DNA from: Rhizobium vallis
GTDB lineage: Bacteria; Pseudomonadota; Alphaproteobacteria; Rhizobiales; Rhizobiaceae
Assembly: GCF_003985155.1 (NCBI RefSeq)
Contig: NZ_ML133696.1
Coordinates: 1-64,000 of the forward strand
Direction: 5' to 3'
DNA: 64,000 bases
Positions 8,597 through 16,804 of the stretch are shown piece after piece (positions within the stretch are counted from its first letter, which is position 1; each line of letters opens with the position of its first letter). Under the pieces are notes generated by a model. It saw only the letters and a program-made list of their open reading frames with translations, had not been told where the DNA came from and made no database searches. The translations under genes were made by a program, and so were the position numbers.

Positions 8597-9325
8597 TTAA
8601 TCGCGGGAAACCTTGACGCCGCAGAGCATTTCGCGCTTGCCGGCGAAGCCCTGGCGGCGCTCGACGGCAAAACCGGCGGCGATGAGGTTGCGGCGCACGA
8701 AGCCGGCTGCGGCATAGGTGGCGAAGGTGCCGCCGGCTGCGCTTTTTTCGCAGACGAGCCGCATCAGTTCTTCCGACCACATGTCGCCGTTGCGCGAGGG
8801 GGCGAAGCCATCGAGATACCAGGCGTCGAAGCCGGGCTTTGCCGCTGCGACGCCGTCGAGGGCCGCGCCGCAAACGACGCTGAGCCTCGTCTGGGCGTCG
8901 AGGTCGAGCGTGACGATACCCGCCGGCGTCTGCGGCCAGGCCGCCGTCAGCGCCTCGCGCTCGGCATCGATCTCAGGCCAGTGCGAGAGCGCCCGGCCGA
9001 TCTCTTCGCTGCGCATCGGGTGGAGTTCGAAGGAGATGAAATGCAGGTGTTGGCCGTCCGTGCGATGCAGCTTCCATTGCCGCCAGGTTTCGGCGAAGTT
9101 GAGGCCGGTGCCGAAGCCGAGTTCGCCAATCACGAATTCCTGCCGCCCGTTCCAGCGCTCCGGCAGGCCGTTGCCGGCCAGGAAGACGTGGCTGCATTCC
9201 AGCCGCCCATCGGTCTGGCAATAAAAATGGTCGCCAAAGGCTGTGGAATAAGGCATATCGCCGTCGCGCCATTCGAGCGGCTGCGGCGCGCCCGCGCCAA
9301 TCTGATCTGGATTCATCTCTGCCAT
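8597..9325 (-). CDS. mnmD: tRNA 5-methylaminomethyl-2-thiouridine methyltransferase MnmD
   Basis: A 242-residue SAM-dependent methyltransferase for the last step of mnm5s2U34 synthesis on tRNA. The SAM-binding loop GELGFGTGLNF and the family signature WYLDGFAPSRNGDMW are both present. The protein corresponds to the N-terminal (methylase) half of E. coli MnmC. Its start codon overlaps that of the divergent FAD oxidoreductase gene, which corresponds to the other half. An in-frame ATG nine bases downstream (MNPDQIG) is a possible alternative start. Confidence 0.88.
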   Translation of the reverse strand: MAEMNPDQIGAGAPQPLEWRDGDMPYSTAFGDHFYCQTDGRLECSHVFLAGNGLPERWNGRQEFVIGELGFGTGLNFAETWRQWKLHRTDGQHLHFISFELHPMRSEEIGRALSHWPEIDAEREALTAAWPQTPAGIVTLDLDAQTRLSVVCGAALDGVAAAKPGFDAWYLDGFAPSRNGDMWSEELMRLVCEKSAAGGTFATYAAAGFVRRNLIAAGFAVERRQGFAGKREMLCGVKVSRD

Positions 9326-10502
9326 GGAACAAGCCGATAGTCCTGCGCCGGCGTCCGGTCAATCGTTCTCAGATTTGCTGATCGTCGGCGGCGGCATCAT
9401 GGGTCTCTGGGCGGCCGTCCATGCCGAGCGCCGTGGCATCAGCACCATTCTTGCGGATGCCGGCAGATTGGGTGGAGGGGCGAGCGGCGGCCTGCTCGGG
9501 GCGCTGATGCCGCATATGCCGGACCGGTGGTCGGAGAAGAAGCAGTTCCAATTCGATGCGCTGGTTTCGCTTGAAGACGAAATCGCAACGCTCGAAGCCG
9601 AGACCGGGCTTTTCGCCGGTTATCGCCGTTCGGGCCGGCTGATCCCGTTGCCGAAGCCGCATCTCAACCGTATCGCCCGCGGTCATTCCGAGGATGCCGA
9701 GCGCCATTGGCGGGCAGGCGAGCGCCGCTTCCACTGGCATGTACTGGACAAGCCTGATGTAGACGGCTGGGTCGAGGCGTCCGCCGGCGAGAGCGGTTTC
9801 GTGCACGACACGCTCGCCGCCCGCGTCGCGCCCCGTTCGTTGACGTCAGTGCTGATTGCCTTTCTGCGGCGGGCAAAACATTTGCGCATCGTGGAACATG
9901 CGGCGGTTGCCGGTCTCGATCCCGATCGAGGCACGGCCGAGATCGGTGGCGAAGCCATTGCTTTCCGTCACTGCATGCTGGCTGCCGGTCATCGGTCCTT
10001 TCCTCTGCTGCAGGATCTGACGCCAGGGCTGAAGCAGCCGCTTGGCCAGCCGGTGAAGGGGCAGGCGGCGCTGTTGAAAGCGGATATCGACCCGGCGCTG
10101 CCGACGATCTTCCTCGATGGGCTCTATATTGTTGCGCATGAGGGCGGACATGCCGCGATCGGCAGCACCAGCGAGAACCGTTTCGACGATCCCACGTCGA
10201 CCGATGCCCAGCTCGACGGGCTGATCGAGGCGGCGCGGGCCATCGTGCCGGCGCTTCGAAACGCACCCGTCGTCGAGCGTTGGGCGGGGCTTCGCCCGAA
10301 GGCGATCGATCGCGATCCGATGATCGGCCGCCACCCCGATCACCCGCGCCTAATCGCGCTAACTGGCGGCTTCAAGGTCAGCTTCGGCCTTGCGCATCGG
10401 CTGGCGGAAGCGGCTATATGTATCGCAAGCGATGCACATTGCGAGTTTCGGCTGCCGGAAAGTTTCGCGATTTCAAGCCATATCGCAGCGGCTTCACGTT
10501 AA
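9324..10502 (+). CDS. FAD-dependent oxidoreductase resembling the MnmC oxidase domain
   Basis: A 392-residue DAO-superfamily protein. The N-terminal dinucleotide-binding motif LLIVGGGIMGLWAA and the C-terminal GLRPKAIDRDPMIGRHP...LTGGFKVSFG pattern match amino-acid oxidase-like FAD enzymes. In E. coli the MnmC oxidase half removes carboxymethyl from cmnm5U. Here a similar enzyme is a separate divergent gene beside mnmD, which suggests, but does not prove, the same job. No Shine-Dalgarno is visible before the ATG, and a TTG at 9375 just before the FAD motif is a less likely start. Confidence 0.75.
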   Translation: MEQADSPAPASGQSFSDLLIVGGGIMGLWAAVHAERRGISTILADAGRLGGGASGGLLGALMPHMPDRWSEKKQFQFDALVSLEDEIATLEAETGLFAGYRRSGRLIPLPKPHLNRIARGHSEDAERHWRAGERRFHWHVLDKPDVDGWVEASAGESGFVHDTLAARVAPRSLTSVLIAFLRRAKHLRIVEHAAVAGLDPDRGTAEIGGEAIAFRHCMLAAGHRSFPLLQDLTPGLKQPLGQPVKGQAALLKADIDPALPTIFLDGLYIVAHEGGHAAIGSTSENRFDDPTSTDAQLDGLIEAARAIVPALRNAPVVERWAGLRPKAIDRDPMIGRHPDHPRLIALTGGFKVSFGLAHRLAEAAICIASDAHCEFRLPESFAISSHIAAASR

Positions 10503-10616
10503 ACGTGAATTAGTCGCTGCTCTGCTTCGTTATTCTGTCATGCAAATCACCTATCTGCTTGCGCATCGACAGCGCCGGATCGCAATGGCGCTTACTTCCT
10601 TGATGGAGGAAATTGC

Positions 10617-11324
10617 ATGCGCTATGCCATTTGCTTCACGCCTCCGGCGAGCGACCAACTGTCGCTCGTGGCCGCCAATTGGCTTGGCCGAAACGTGTTT
10701 TCTGGTGATGCGACGGAGCCTCCGGCCATTCGCGGCCTCGGCATTCATGAGATCGCCTTCCACACCGCCGTGCCGCGCCGTTATGGTTTTCACGGTGTCT
10801 TGAAGGCGCCGTTCCACCTCTCCGCCGACATGTCGGAATCTCAACTCCTGCGCGATCTTATGCGTTTCTCCGGAACGGTCCTTCCCTTCCGGATGCCGCG
10901 TCTCGAGGTCGTCAGGCTCGGCAATTTCTACAGCCTGCTGCCGAATATCCCCTGTGAGCAGATCCAGTATCTCGCCTCGGCAATCGTGCAGGAATTCGAC
11001 CGTTTCCGCGCGCCGCTCAGCGAAGCCGAGATCGAGCGCAGTGACCCGGACGGATTGTCGGCGGCCCAGTTCGCCAATCTGCATCGCTGGGGCAATCCTT
11101 ACGTGATGGAAGAATTCCGCTTCCACATGCCGGTGACGGGCCCGATCAACGCGATCGACATGCCGCGCATCGAGCCGGCGCTGCGGACGATTTTCGAGCC
11201 TGTGCTGAGAGAACCGATCATGGTTTCGAACGTGGCGCTGATGATCGAGGAGGGTACCGGCGGTCCCTTCCGCGTTCATTCGCTGCATCCGATGGGCAAG
11301 GTCAGCGCGCGCAAGATCGCCTGA
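10617..11324 (+). CDS. DUF1045 protein (2H phosphoesterase-like)
   Basis: A 235-residue protein of the DUF1045 family, distantly related to 2H phosphoesterases and often annotated as a phosphonate-metabolism protein. HxT/S-like elements are visible: HTAVPRRYGFHGVLKAPFHL near residues 45-65 and RFHMPVTGPI near 165-175. No phn genes are nearby. A GGAGG site lies seven bases before the ATG. It sits 113 bases upstream of puuE on the same strand, so co-transcription with the ureide operon is possible. Its role there is unknown. Confidence 0.75.
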   Translation: MRYAICFTPPASDQLSLVAANWLGRNVFSGDATEPPAIRGLGIHEIAFHTAVPRRYGFHGVLKAPFHLSADMSESQLLRDLMRFSGTVLPFRMPRLEVVRLGNFYSLLPNIPCEQIQYLASAIVQEFDRFRAPLSEAEIERSDPDGLSAAQFANLHRWGNPYVMEEFRFHMPVTGPINAIDMPRIEPALRTIFEPVLREPIMVSNVALMIEEGTGGPFRVHSLHPMGKVSARKIA

Positions 11325-11437
11325 AGTTCCCTGCGCTAAGAAATTGTTCCATAACGGGAAAATTGCGTTGCGCAGTTTCCGTCTCGACATTCCGGCTGCG
11401 GATGATACCGTTCCCCGTCTTTTCAGAAGGTGATTTG

Positions 11438-12361
11438 ATGGTATCCGAGACTTATCCGCGCAATCTGGTCGGCTACGGGCGTCAGACGCCTGATCCGAAA
11501 TGGCCGGACGAGGCACGCATCGCCGTGCAGTTCGTCATCAATTACGAGGAGGGGGGCGAAAGCTCGATCCTGGACGGCGACCCGGCTTCCGAAAACCTGC
11601 TGTCGGAAATCGTCGGCGCGGCGGCCTGGCCGGGGCAGCGCAACCTCAATATGGAATCGATCTACGAATATGGCTCGCGCGCCGGTTTCTGGCGACTTTG
11701 GCGGATGTTCACCGATCTCAAGGTGCAGGCGACCGTTTATGGGGTGACGCTGGCGATGGCCCGCAACCCTGAGGCCGTGGCCGCCATGAAGGAAGCGGGC
11801 TGGGAGATCGCCAGCCACGGTTATCGCTGGCTGGAATACAAGGATTTTCCCGAGGACCTAGAGCGCAAGCACATCCTCGAAGCCGTACGCCTGCACACCG
11901 AACTCACCGGCGAGCGGCCCTACGGCATGTATCAGGGCAAGCCTTCCGACAACACGCTGCGGCTGGTTCAGGAGGAAGGCGGCTTCCGCTATTCCTCCGA
12001 TTCCTATGCCGACGACCTGCCGTACTGGGTGAAGGGCGTCGACGGCAAACCCTTCCTGATCATTCCCTACACGCTTGAAACCAACGACATGCGTTTCGCA
12101 ACACCGCAGGGCTTCAATTCAGGCGACCAGTTCTTCACCTATCTGAAAGATGCTTTCGACACGCTCTATGAGGAAGGCAAGGACGGCAGCCCGAAGATGA
12201 TGTCGGTCGGCCTGCATTGCCGCCTCGTCGGGCGCCCCGGTCGCGCAGCCGCGTTGAAGCGATTCATCGAATATGTGCTGAAGCACGACAAGGTCTGGAT
12301 TCCGCGCCGCATCGAGATCGCCGAGCACTGGCACAAGCACCATCAGCCGGAAGCGCTATGA
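11438..12361 (+). CDS. puuE: allantoinase PuuE (polysaccharide-deacetylase fold)
   Basis: Hydrolyses allantoin to allantoate in the cytoplasm. The 307-residue length and the opening YPRNLVGYGRQTPDPKWP match the PuuE family, a cofactor-light allantoinase with the NodB/polysaccharide-deacetylase fold. Supporting motifs are FVINYEEGGE, EIASHGYRWLEY and a late LHCRLVGRPGRAAAL. The ATG at 11438 has AGAAGG seven bases upstream. The in-frame upstream extension lacks family sequence. Its TGA overlaps the ATG of uraD by four bases, showing translational coupling in a puuE-uraD operon. Confidence 0.92.
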   Translation: MVSETYPRNLVGYGRQTPDPKWPDEARIAVQFVINYEEGGESSILDGDPASENLLSEIVGAAAWPGQRNLNMESIYEYGSRAGFWRLWRMFTDLKVQATVYGVTLAMARNPEAVAAMKEAGWEIASHGYRWLEYKDFPEDLERKHILEAVRLHTELTGERPYGMYQGKPSDNTLRLVQEEGGFRYSSDSYADDLPYWVKGVDGKPFLIIPYTLETNDMRFATPQGFNSGDQFFTYLKDAFDTLYEEGKDGSPKMMSVGLHCRLVGRPGRAAALKRFIEYVLKHDKVWIPRRIEIAEHWHKHHQPEAL

Positions 12362-12861
12362 TGCTGTCGCGCGAGGATTTTATCTCCCGCTTCGGTGGCG
12401 TCTTCGAACATTCCCTATTCATCGCCGAGCGCGCCTATGATACCGGCAGCATAAAAGAACCGCTGACGGCATCCGGCGTGCATGCGGCCCTTGCAGCCGT
12501 CTTCCGCGCGGCAAGCCGAGAGGAGCGCCTTGGCGTGCTCCGCGCCCACCCCGACCTTGCCGGGCGTCTGGCAATATCAGGCGAGCTCACCGAGGACAGC
12601 CGCAAGGAGCAGGCCGGCGCCGGCCTCGACCGGCTGAGCCCGGCCGAGCATGCCCGCTTCACCGAGCTCAATTCGGCCTATGTCGAAAAATTCGGCTTTC
12701 CCTTCATCATCGCCGTCAAGGGGCTCGGCAAGGACGATATCCTGTCGGCCTTCGAAGTACGGATCGGTAATGGCAGGGACGAAGAATTCGCCACCGCGGC
12801 CGCCGAGGTCGAGCGGATCGCGCTGCTGCGCCTGACAGCGATGCTGCCGGAGGCTGAATGA
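12358..12861 (+). CDS. uraD: OHCU decarboxylase
   Basis: Converts 2-oxo-4-hydroxy-4-carboxy-5-ureidoimidazoline to S-allantoin, the step after HiuH. The 167-residue protein shows the family motif RAHPDLAGRL with the catalytic His, the ELNSAYVEKFGFPFIIAVKG block and the C-terminal RIALLRL. It overlaps puuE by ATGA at its start and the next gene by ATGA at its end, so it is in the middle of a tightly coupled operon. A second ATG immediately follows the first. Confidence 0.92.
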   Translation: MMLSREDFISRFGGVFEHSLFIAERAYDTGSIKEPLTASGVHAALAAVFRAASREERLGVLRAHPDLAGRLAISGELTEDSRKEQAGAGLDRLSPAEHARFTELNSAYVEKFGFPFIIAVKGLGKDDILSAFEVRIGNGRDEEFATAAAEVERIALLRLTAMLPEAE

Positions 12862-13220
12862 AAGAGCGGCACGCAATCGACTATCTCAATGAAATGTATG
12901 AAGCGGCGTCAGAAGCGCTGTCTTTCATCGGCGGAATGGATGAGACGGCCTTCGCCGGGGACAAGCTCACCTTCAAGGCGGTTGCCTTCTGCCATTTCAC
13001 CATCGGTGCTGCGGCGTCTCGCCTGTTGGTGACACATCCGGAATTTGCGACCGAGCATCCGACCTTGCCATGGACGAAAATCTGCGGCACGGGCAACCGT
13101 ATCCTGGACGACGTCTTCGATCTCAATCCGTCGGAGATATGGGAGGCGACATATCGCACGCTGCCGGAGCTGCTTTCGGCAATCGATGCCGTCCGCTACT
13201 GGCATGCCCAAGGCGAGTGA
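12858..13220 (+). CDS. HepT-like (DUF86) protein lacking the usual catalytic residues
   Basis: A 120-residue all-helical protein that looks like HepT, the RNase half of HepT/MNT toxin-antitoxin systems. The stretch PWTKICGTGNRILDDVFDL aligns with the HepT signature (P-W-x-x-I-x-G-x-R-N-R-x-x-H-x-Y). The active-site Arg, His and Tyr are replaced by Gly79, Asp84 and Val86, so RNase activity is unlikely. No MNT nucleotidyltransferase gene is adjacent. It is inserted between uraD (4-bp overlap) and allA (4-bp gap), so it is co-expressed with ureide breakdown. Function unknown. Confidence 0.7.
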   Translation: MKERHAIDYLNEMYEAASEALSFIGGMDETAFAGDKLTFKAVAFCHFTIGAAASRLLVTHPEFATEHPTLPWTKICGTGNRILDDVFDLNPSEIWEATYRTLPELLSAIDAVRYWHAQGE

Positions 13221-13224
13221 AACC

Positions 13225-13725
13225 ATGTCCGAATATCTCGACATCCGTCCGCTCACCAAAGCCGCCTTCGCTTCCTTCGGCGAGGTGATCGAGGCCGATC
13301 CGGCCTCGATGCGGCTCATCAACGGCGGCACGACCGAGCGTTTCCACGCGCTGGCCGTGGCGGAAGCGACGGGCGAGGGCGCGCGCGTCATCATCAATCT
13401 CTTTCGCGGCCAGCCGCGCAGCTTTCCCTATGCTGTCGACATGATGGAGCGCCATCCCTTCGGCAGCCAGAGTTTCTCGCCGGTTTCCGGCCGGCCCTTT
13501 CTCGTTATCGTCTCCGAGGACGAGAACGGACGTCCGGGCAGGCCGCAGGTATTTCTGGCGCGCGGGGACCAAGGTGTGAACTACGGCCGCAATGTCTGGC
13601 ATCATCCGCTGATGGCGCTCGGCCAAGCCTCCGATTTCCTGGTCGTCGACCGCGACGGGCCTGATAATAATCTGGAGGAATTCTTCTTCGAAACCCCCTT
13701 CATCATCAAAGAGCCAGCCCTATGA
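13225..13725 (+). CDS. allA: ureidoglycolate lyase
   Basis: Splits S-ureidoglycolate into glyoxylate and urea, the final step of ureide breakdown. The 166-residue cupin-like protein has the family stretches LTKAAFASFGEVIE near the N-terminus, NGGTTERFHALA, MMERHPFGSQSFSP and NYGRNVWHHPLMAL. The ATG at 13225 sits four bases after the HepT-like gene. Its TGA overlaps the ATG of hiuH (ATGA). Confidence 0.92.
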   Translation: MSEYLDIRPLTKAAFASFGEVIEADPASMRLINGGTTERFHALAVAEATGEGARVIINLFRGQPRSFPYAVDMMERHPFGSQSFSPVSGRPFLVIVSEDENGRPGRPQVFLARGDQGVNYGRNVWHHPLMALGQASDFLVVDRDGPDNNLEEFFFETPFIIKEPAL

Positions 13726-14078
13726 CCGGACTGACCACGCATGTTCTCGATACCGCTCTCGGTAAGCCGGCCGAGGGCCTGAGGATCGATCTCTTCCGGA
13801 TCGACGGCGAGATGCGCAGGCATCTGACGACCGTTGTGACCAATGCCGACGGAAGGGTCGACGGCGGCCCGATTCTCATCGGCGAGAATTTCCACGTCGG
13901 TACCTATGAACTGGTCTTCCACGCCGGCGATTATCTGAGGGCGAGCGGCACGCCGCTGCCGCATCCGGCCTTCCTCGATCTCGTGCCGATCCGCTTCGGC
14001 ATCGCCGATATCACGGCGCATTACCATGTGCCGCTGCTGATCTCGCCCTATGGCTATTCCACCTATCGGGGCAGCTAA
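13722..14078 (+). CDS. hiuH: 5-hydroxyisourate hydrolase (transthyretin-like)
   Basis: Hydrolyses 5-hydroxyisourate, the product of PuuD, to OHCU. Both family signatures are intact in 118 residues: the N-terminal LTTHVLDTALGKPAEG and the C-terminal YRGS, which contribute the active-site residues of this tetrameric transthyretin homologue. There is no signal peptide, so it is cytoplasmic. It overlaps allA by four bases and is followed after two bases by the metallophosphoesterase gene. Confidence 0.95.
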   Translation: MTGLTTHVLDTALGKPAEGLRIDLFRIDGEMRRHLTTVVTNADGRVDGGPILIGENFHVGTYELVFHAGDYLRASGTPLPHPAFLDLVPIRFGIADITAHYHVPLLISPYGYSTYRGS

Positions 14079-14080
14079 AA

Positions 14081-14821
14081 ATGCGTTTTGCCGCGATCGC
14101 AGACATCCATGGCAACCATCTGGCGCTCGAGGCGGTGCTTGCGGATATTCAGGCGCAGGGCATCGAGGAGATCGTCAATCTCGGTGATTTCTTCAGCGGG
14201 CCGCTGGAAGCCGGCAAGACAGCAGATTTGCTGATGCCGCTTAACCTCACCTCGGTTCGCGGCAATCACGATCGCTACCTGATCGAGCAGAATCCGGCGG
14301 CGATGCATGCCTCGGATGCCGCCGCCTATCGTCAATTGTCGCCGTCCCATCTCGATTGGCTGCGCAGCCTGCCATTCGATACCGTCTATCGCGGCGAGGT
14401 CTATCTCTGCCATGCGACGCCGAAGGACGACAATCTCTACTGGCTGGAATCGGTTTCGCCTGAGGGTTTCGTCTTCCTGAAGCCGGTCGAGGCGATCGCG
14501 GCCCTTGCCGAAGGCATCGACCTGCCGCTGATCCTCTGCGGCCACAGCCATATCCCCCGCGTTATCCGGCTTTCCGACGGTCGCCTCATCGTCAATCCGG
14601 GCAGCGTCGGCTGCGGGGCCTATGACGACGAGCTGCCCTATTACCACAAGGTCGAAGTTGGCCATCCGCTGGCGAGCTATGCCATTCTGGAAAAGACGGC
14701 GGCCGGATGGATATGGCAGTTCCGAACCGTCGCCTATGACCATATGGCGATGTCGGCACTCGCCGCCGAAAGAGGCCGTGCCGACTGGGCGAGCGCGCTG
14801 GCAACGGGTTGGCTACGGTAG
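14081..14821 (+). CDS. metallophosphoesterase, YfcE/MPP-fold family
   Basis: A 246-residue calcineurin-like phosphoesterase. The metal-binding motifs are present in order: IADIHGNHLAL (D-x-H), NLGDFFSGP (GD), RGNHD, and CGHSHIPR with NPGSVGCGAY near residues 150-180. Substrate is unknown. It begins two bases after hiuH with no ribosome site of its own and is therefore probably translated by coupling as the last gene of the ureide operon. Confidence 0.85.
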   Translation: MRFAAIADIHGNHLALEAVLADIQAQGIEEIVNLGDFFSGPLEAGKTADLLMPLNLTSVRGNHDRYLIEQNPAAMHASDAAAYRQLSPSHLDWLRSLPFDTVYRGEVYLCHATPKDDNLYWLESVSPEGFVFLKPVEAIAALAEGIDLPLILCGHSHIPRVIRLSDGRLIVNPGSVGCGAYDDELPYYHKVEVGHPLASYAILEKTAAGWIWQFRTVAYDHMAMSALAAERGRADWASALATGWLR

Positions 14822-14850
14822 TAGCGTTACTCCCTGTCGGCGCTGCAGGT

Positions 14851-15993
14851 TCATTGCCGCCCCGCGATGATCGACGAGTTCACGTCGTTGATGTCGCGCT
14901 TGCCGCAGAGCGCCATGGTCATATCCATCTCCTTGCGGATGATGCCGAGCGCCAGTGTCACGCCTTCCTTGCCCATGGCGCCGAGGCCGTAGAGGAAGGG
15001 GCGGCCGATATAGGTGCCCTTGGCGCCAAGCGCCACGGCTTTCAGCACGTCCTGGCCGGAGCGGATGCCGCCGTCGAGGTGGACCTCGATGCTGTCGCCG
15101 ACGGCATCGATGATTTTCGGCAGCATGCTGATCGAGGAGGGAGCGCCGTCAAGCTGGCGGCCGCCGTGATTGGAGACGATGATCGCGTCGGCGCCGGTAT
15201 CGACGGCTGCCTTGGCGTCCTCCGGATCGAGTATGCCCTTGATGATCAGCGGGCCGCCCCATTGTTGCTTGATCCAGGCGACATCCGACCAGGATAGCCG
15301 CGGATCGAATTGCTCGTGCGCGAACTTGGATACGGAGGCGACATTGGCAACGTTCTTCGCATGGCCGACGATATTGCCGAAATATCGGCGCTTCGTCTGC
15401 AGCATATCAAGGCACCAGAACGGCCGCATTGCCATCTGCCAGAGGTGCTTCGGGGTAAATTTCGGCGGCGCCGACAGGCCGTTGCGGAGGTCCTTATGGC
15501 GCTGGCCGAGGATCTGCAGGTCGGCCGTCAGAACCAGTGCCGAACATTTGGCGGCCTTGGCGCGGCGGATGAGATCGAGGACGAAATCCCTATCCCTCAT
15601 GACGTAAAGCTGGAACCAGAAGGGCCGGGTCGTCACCGAGGCGACGTCCTCGATCGAGCAGATGCTCATGGTCGACAGCGTGAAGGGAACGCCGAATTCT
15701 TCCGCCGCCCGCGCAGCCAGCATCTCGCCGTCGGCATGCTGCATGCCGGTCATGCCGGTCGGCGCGAGCGCCACGGGCATGGACACCTTCTGGCCGATCA
15801 TCGTCGTCTCAAGCGTGCGGTTGGTCATGTCGACCAGCACCCGCTGGCGCAGCTTGATCTGACTGAAATCGCTCTCATTCGCCCGATAGGTGGATTCCGT
15901 CCAGGCGCCCGAATCCGCATAGTCGAAAAACATCTTCGGAACACGGCGCTGTGCGAGTTTTTTCAAGTCTGCGATGGTGAGCGGAGTGGCCAT
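14851..15993 (-). CDS. lldD: FMN-dependent L-lactate dehydrogenase (alpha-hydroxy-acid dehydrogenase)
   Basis: Oxidises L-lactate to pyruvate, passing electrons to the membrane quinone pool. The 380-residue protein has the complete flavin-dependent alpha-hydroxy-acid dehydrogenase pattern: FDYADSGAWTE, ALAPTGMTGMQHADGE, WFQLYVMRDR, and the active-site block SNHGGRQLDGAPSS with the catalytic His, then DGGIRSGQDVLKA. I chose the ATG at 15993 with GAAGG upstream over a GTG five codons earlier. It is not co-directional with the ureide operon that it faces. Confidence 0.85.
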   Translation of the reverse strand: MATPLTIADLKKLAQRRVPKMFFDYADSGAWTESTYRANESDFSQIKLRQRVLVDMTNRTLETTMIGQKVSMPVALAPTGMTGMQHADGEMLAARAAEEFGVPFTLSTMSICSIEDVASVTTRPFWFQLYVMRDRDFVLDLIRRAKAAKCSALVLTADLQILGQRHKDLRNGLSAPPKFTPKHLWQMAMRPFWCLDMLQTKRRYFGNIVGHAKNVANVASVSKFAHEQFDPRLSWSDVAWIKQQWGGPLIIKGILDPEDAKAAVDTGADAIIVSNHGGRQLDGAPSSISMLPKIIDAVGDSIEVHLDGGIRSGQDVLKAVALGAKGTYIGRPFLYGLGAMGKEGVTLALGIIRKEMDMTMALCGKRDINDVNSSIIAGRQ

Positions 15994-16070
15994 GAATGGA
16001 ACCTTCACATCTGAGCGCGGCTATCGGCGTAACATGAAATTCGGAAGGGCGTTATGGGAAATCGGCCGTA

Positions 16071-16448
16071 TCATGCAGCTTTTTCGCCACGGATCGGTTG
16101 GATCAGAATATCCAGGGGAATGCCGAGATGTTCATGCAGCCGCCGGATCATTTCGAGGGAAAGCGCACGCTTTCTGTTGAGGATTTCGGCCACTCGTCCG
16201 CGGCTGCCGAGAATGGGTTCCAGATCCTTCCGCACCAACCCCTGCTGCTCCATCCGGAAGAGGATGGCATCGATGGGATCGGGCAGGTCGATCGGGTATT
16301 GGGCTGTTTCATAGAGGTCGATCAGCGTTGCCAAAATATCGAGCTTGTCAGCTTCGGGCGAGCCGTTTTTCGCCCCCCAAAGCTGCTTCAACAGCAGGAG
16401 TGCGTCTTCGTAATCATCGTCATTGCGGATGGGTTTCAGCTCATTCAT
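16071..16448 (-). CDS. higA: HigA-family antitoxin
   Basis: A 125-residue antitoxin. The N-terminal part (LLLLKQLWGAKNGSPEADKL) is the toxin-wrapping region. The C-terminal helix-turn-helix (LEPILGSRGRVAEILNRKRA) binds operator DNA. It overlaps the end of higB by eight bases, giving the toxin-first order typical of higBA. Confidence 0.88.
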   Translation of the reverse strand: MNELKPIRNDDDYEDALLLLKQLWGAKNGSPEADKLDILATLIDLYETAQYPIDLPDPIDAILFRMEQQGLVRKDLEPILGSRGRVAEILNRKRALSLEMIRRLHEHLGIPLDILIQPIRGEKAA

Positions 16449-16761
16449 GTTCCACCGTCGCTGCGTCGATCCTGTCATAGTTGCGATGCGTGCCGATCCA
16501 TTTGATCCAGACGATTGACCGTGCAAAATCGACGGCGACGATCAGCCGGTAGTCATTTCCTTTGATGTTGAAGACGATGCGCTCGGCGTTGACGATACTT
16601 GCATGGGCATACCGCTTCTTCACATCGGACATGGATTTCCAGTCCGCCTTGCTGACTTCGTGAAACCACGTATCGAGTGCAGCCTTCAAGGCGGCTTGGC
16701 TTTTTTGGCCGTCCGGGCTTTCGACAAATTCCGTCAGGGTGCGCCGGGCGATTACCCTCAT
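16441..16761 (-). CDS. higB: HigB-family mRNA interferase toxin
   Basis: A 106-residue toxin of the HigB/COG4680 type, a ribosome-dependent mRNA cleaving enzyme. The family pattern is visible in MRVIARRTLTEF, AERIVFNIKGNDYRL and WIKWIGTHRNYDRID. It appears full-length and intact. A 17-base palindrome lies 17-33 bases before the ATG, and no Shine-Dalgarno is seen, which may reflect leaderless translation. Confidence 0.88.
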   Translation of the reverse strand: MRVIARRTLTEFVESPDGQKSQAALKAALDTWFHEVSKADWKSMSDVKKRYAHASIVNAERIVFNIKGNDYRLIVAVDFARSIVWIKWIGTHRNYDRIDAATVEHE

Positions 16762-16777
16762 GTCGAAACCATATCAT

Positions 16778-16794
16778 GCTCCCATTTTGGGAGC
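16778..16794 (-). promoter_or_regulatory. probable HigA operator/higBA promoter
   Basis: A perfect 7-bp inverted repeat GCTCCCA-TTT-TGGGAGC lies just before higB. On the minus strand TTGCTC and TATGGT flank it with a 17-base spacer, so the palindrome overlaps a plausible -35/-10 pair. The placement fits autorepression by HigA. Confidence 0.55.
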
Positions 16795-16804
16795 AATAGA
16801 AGCG

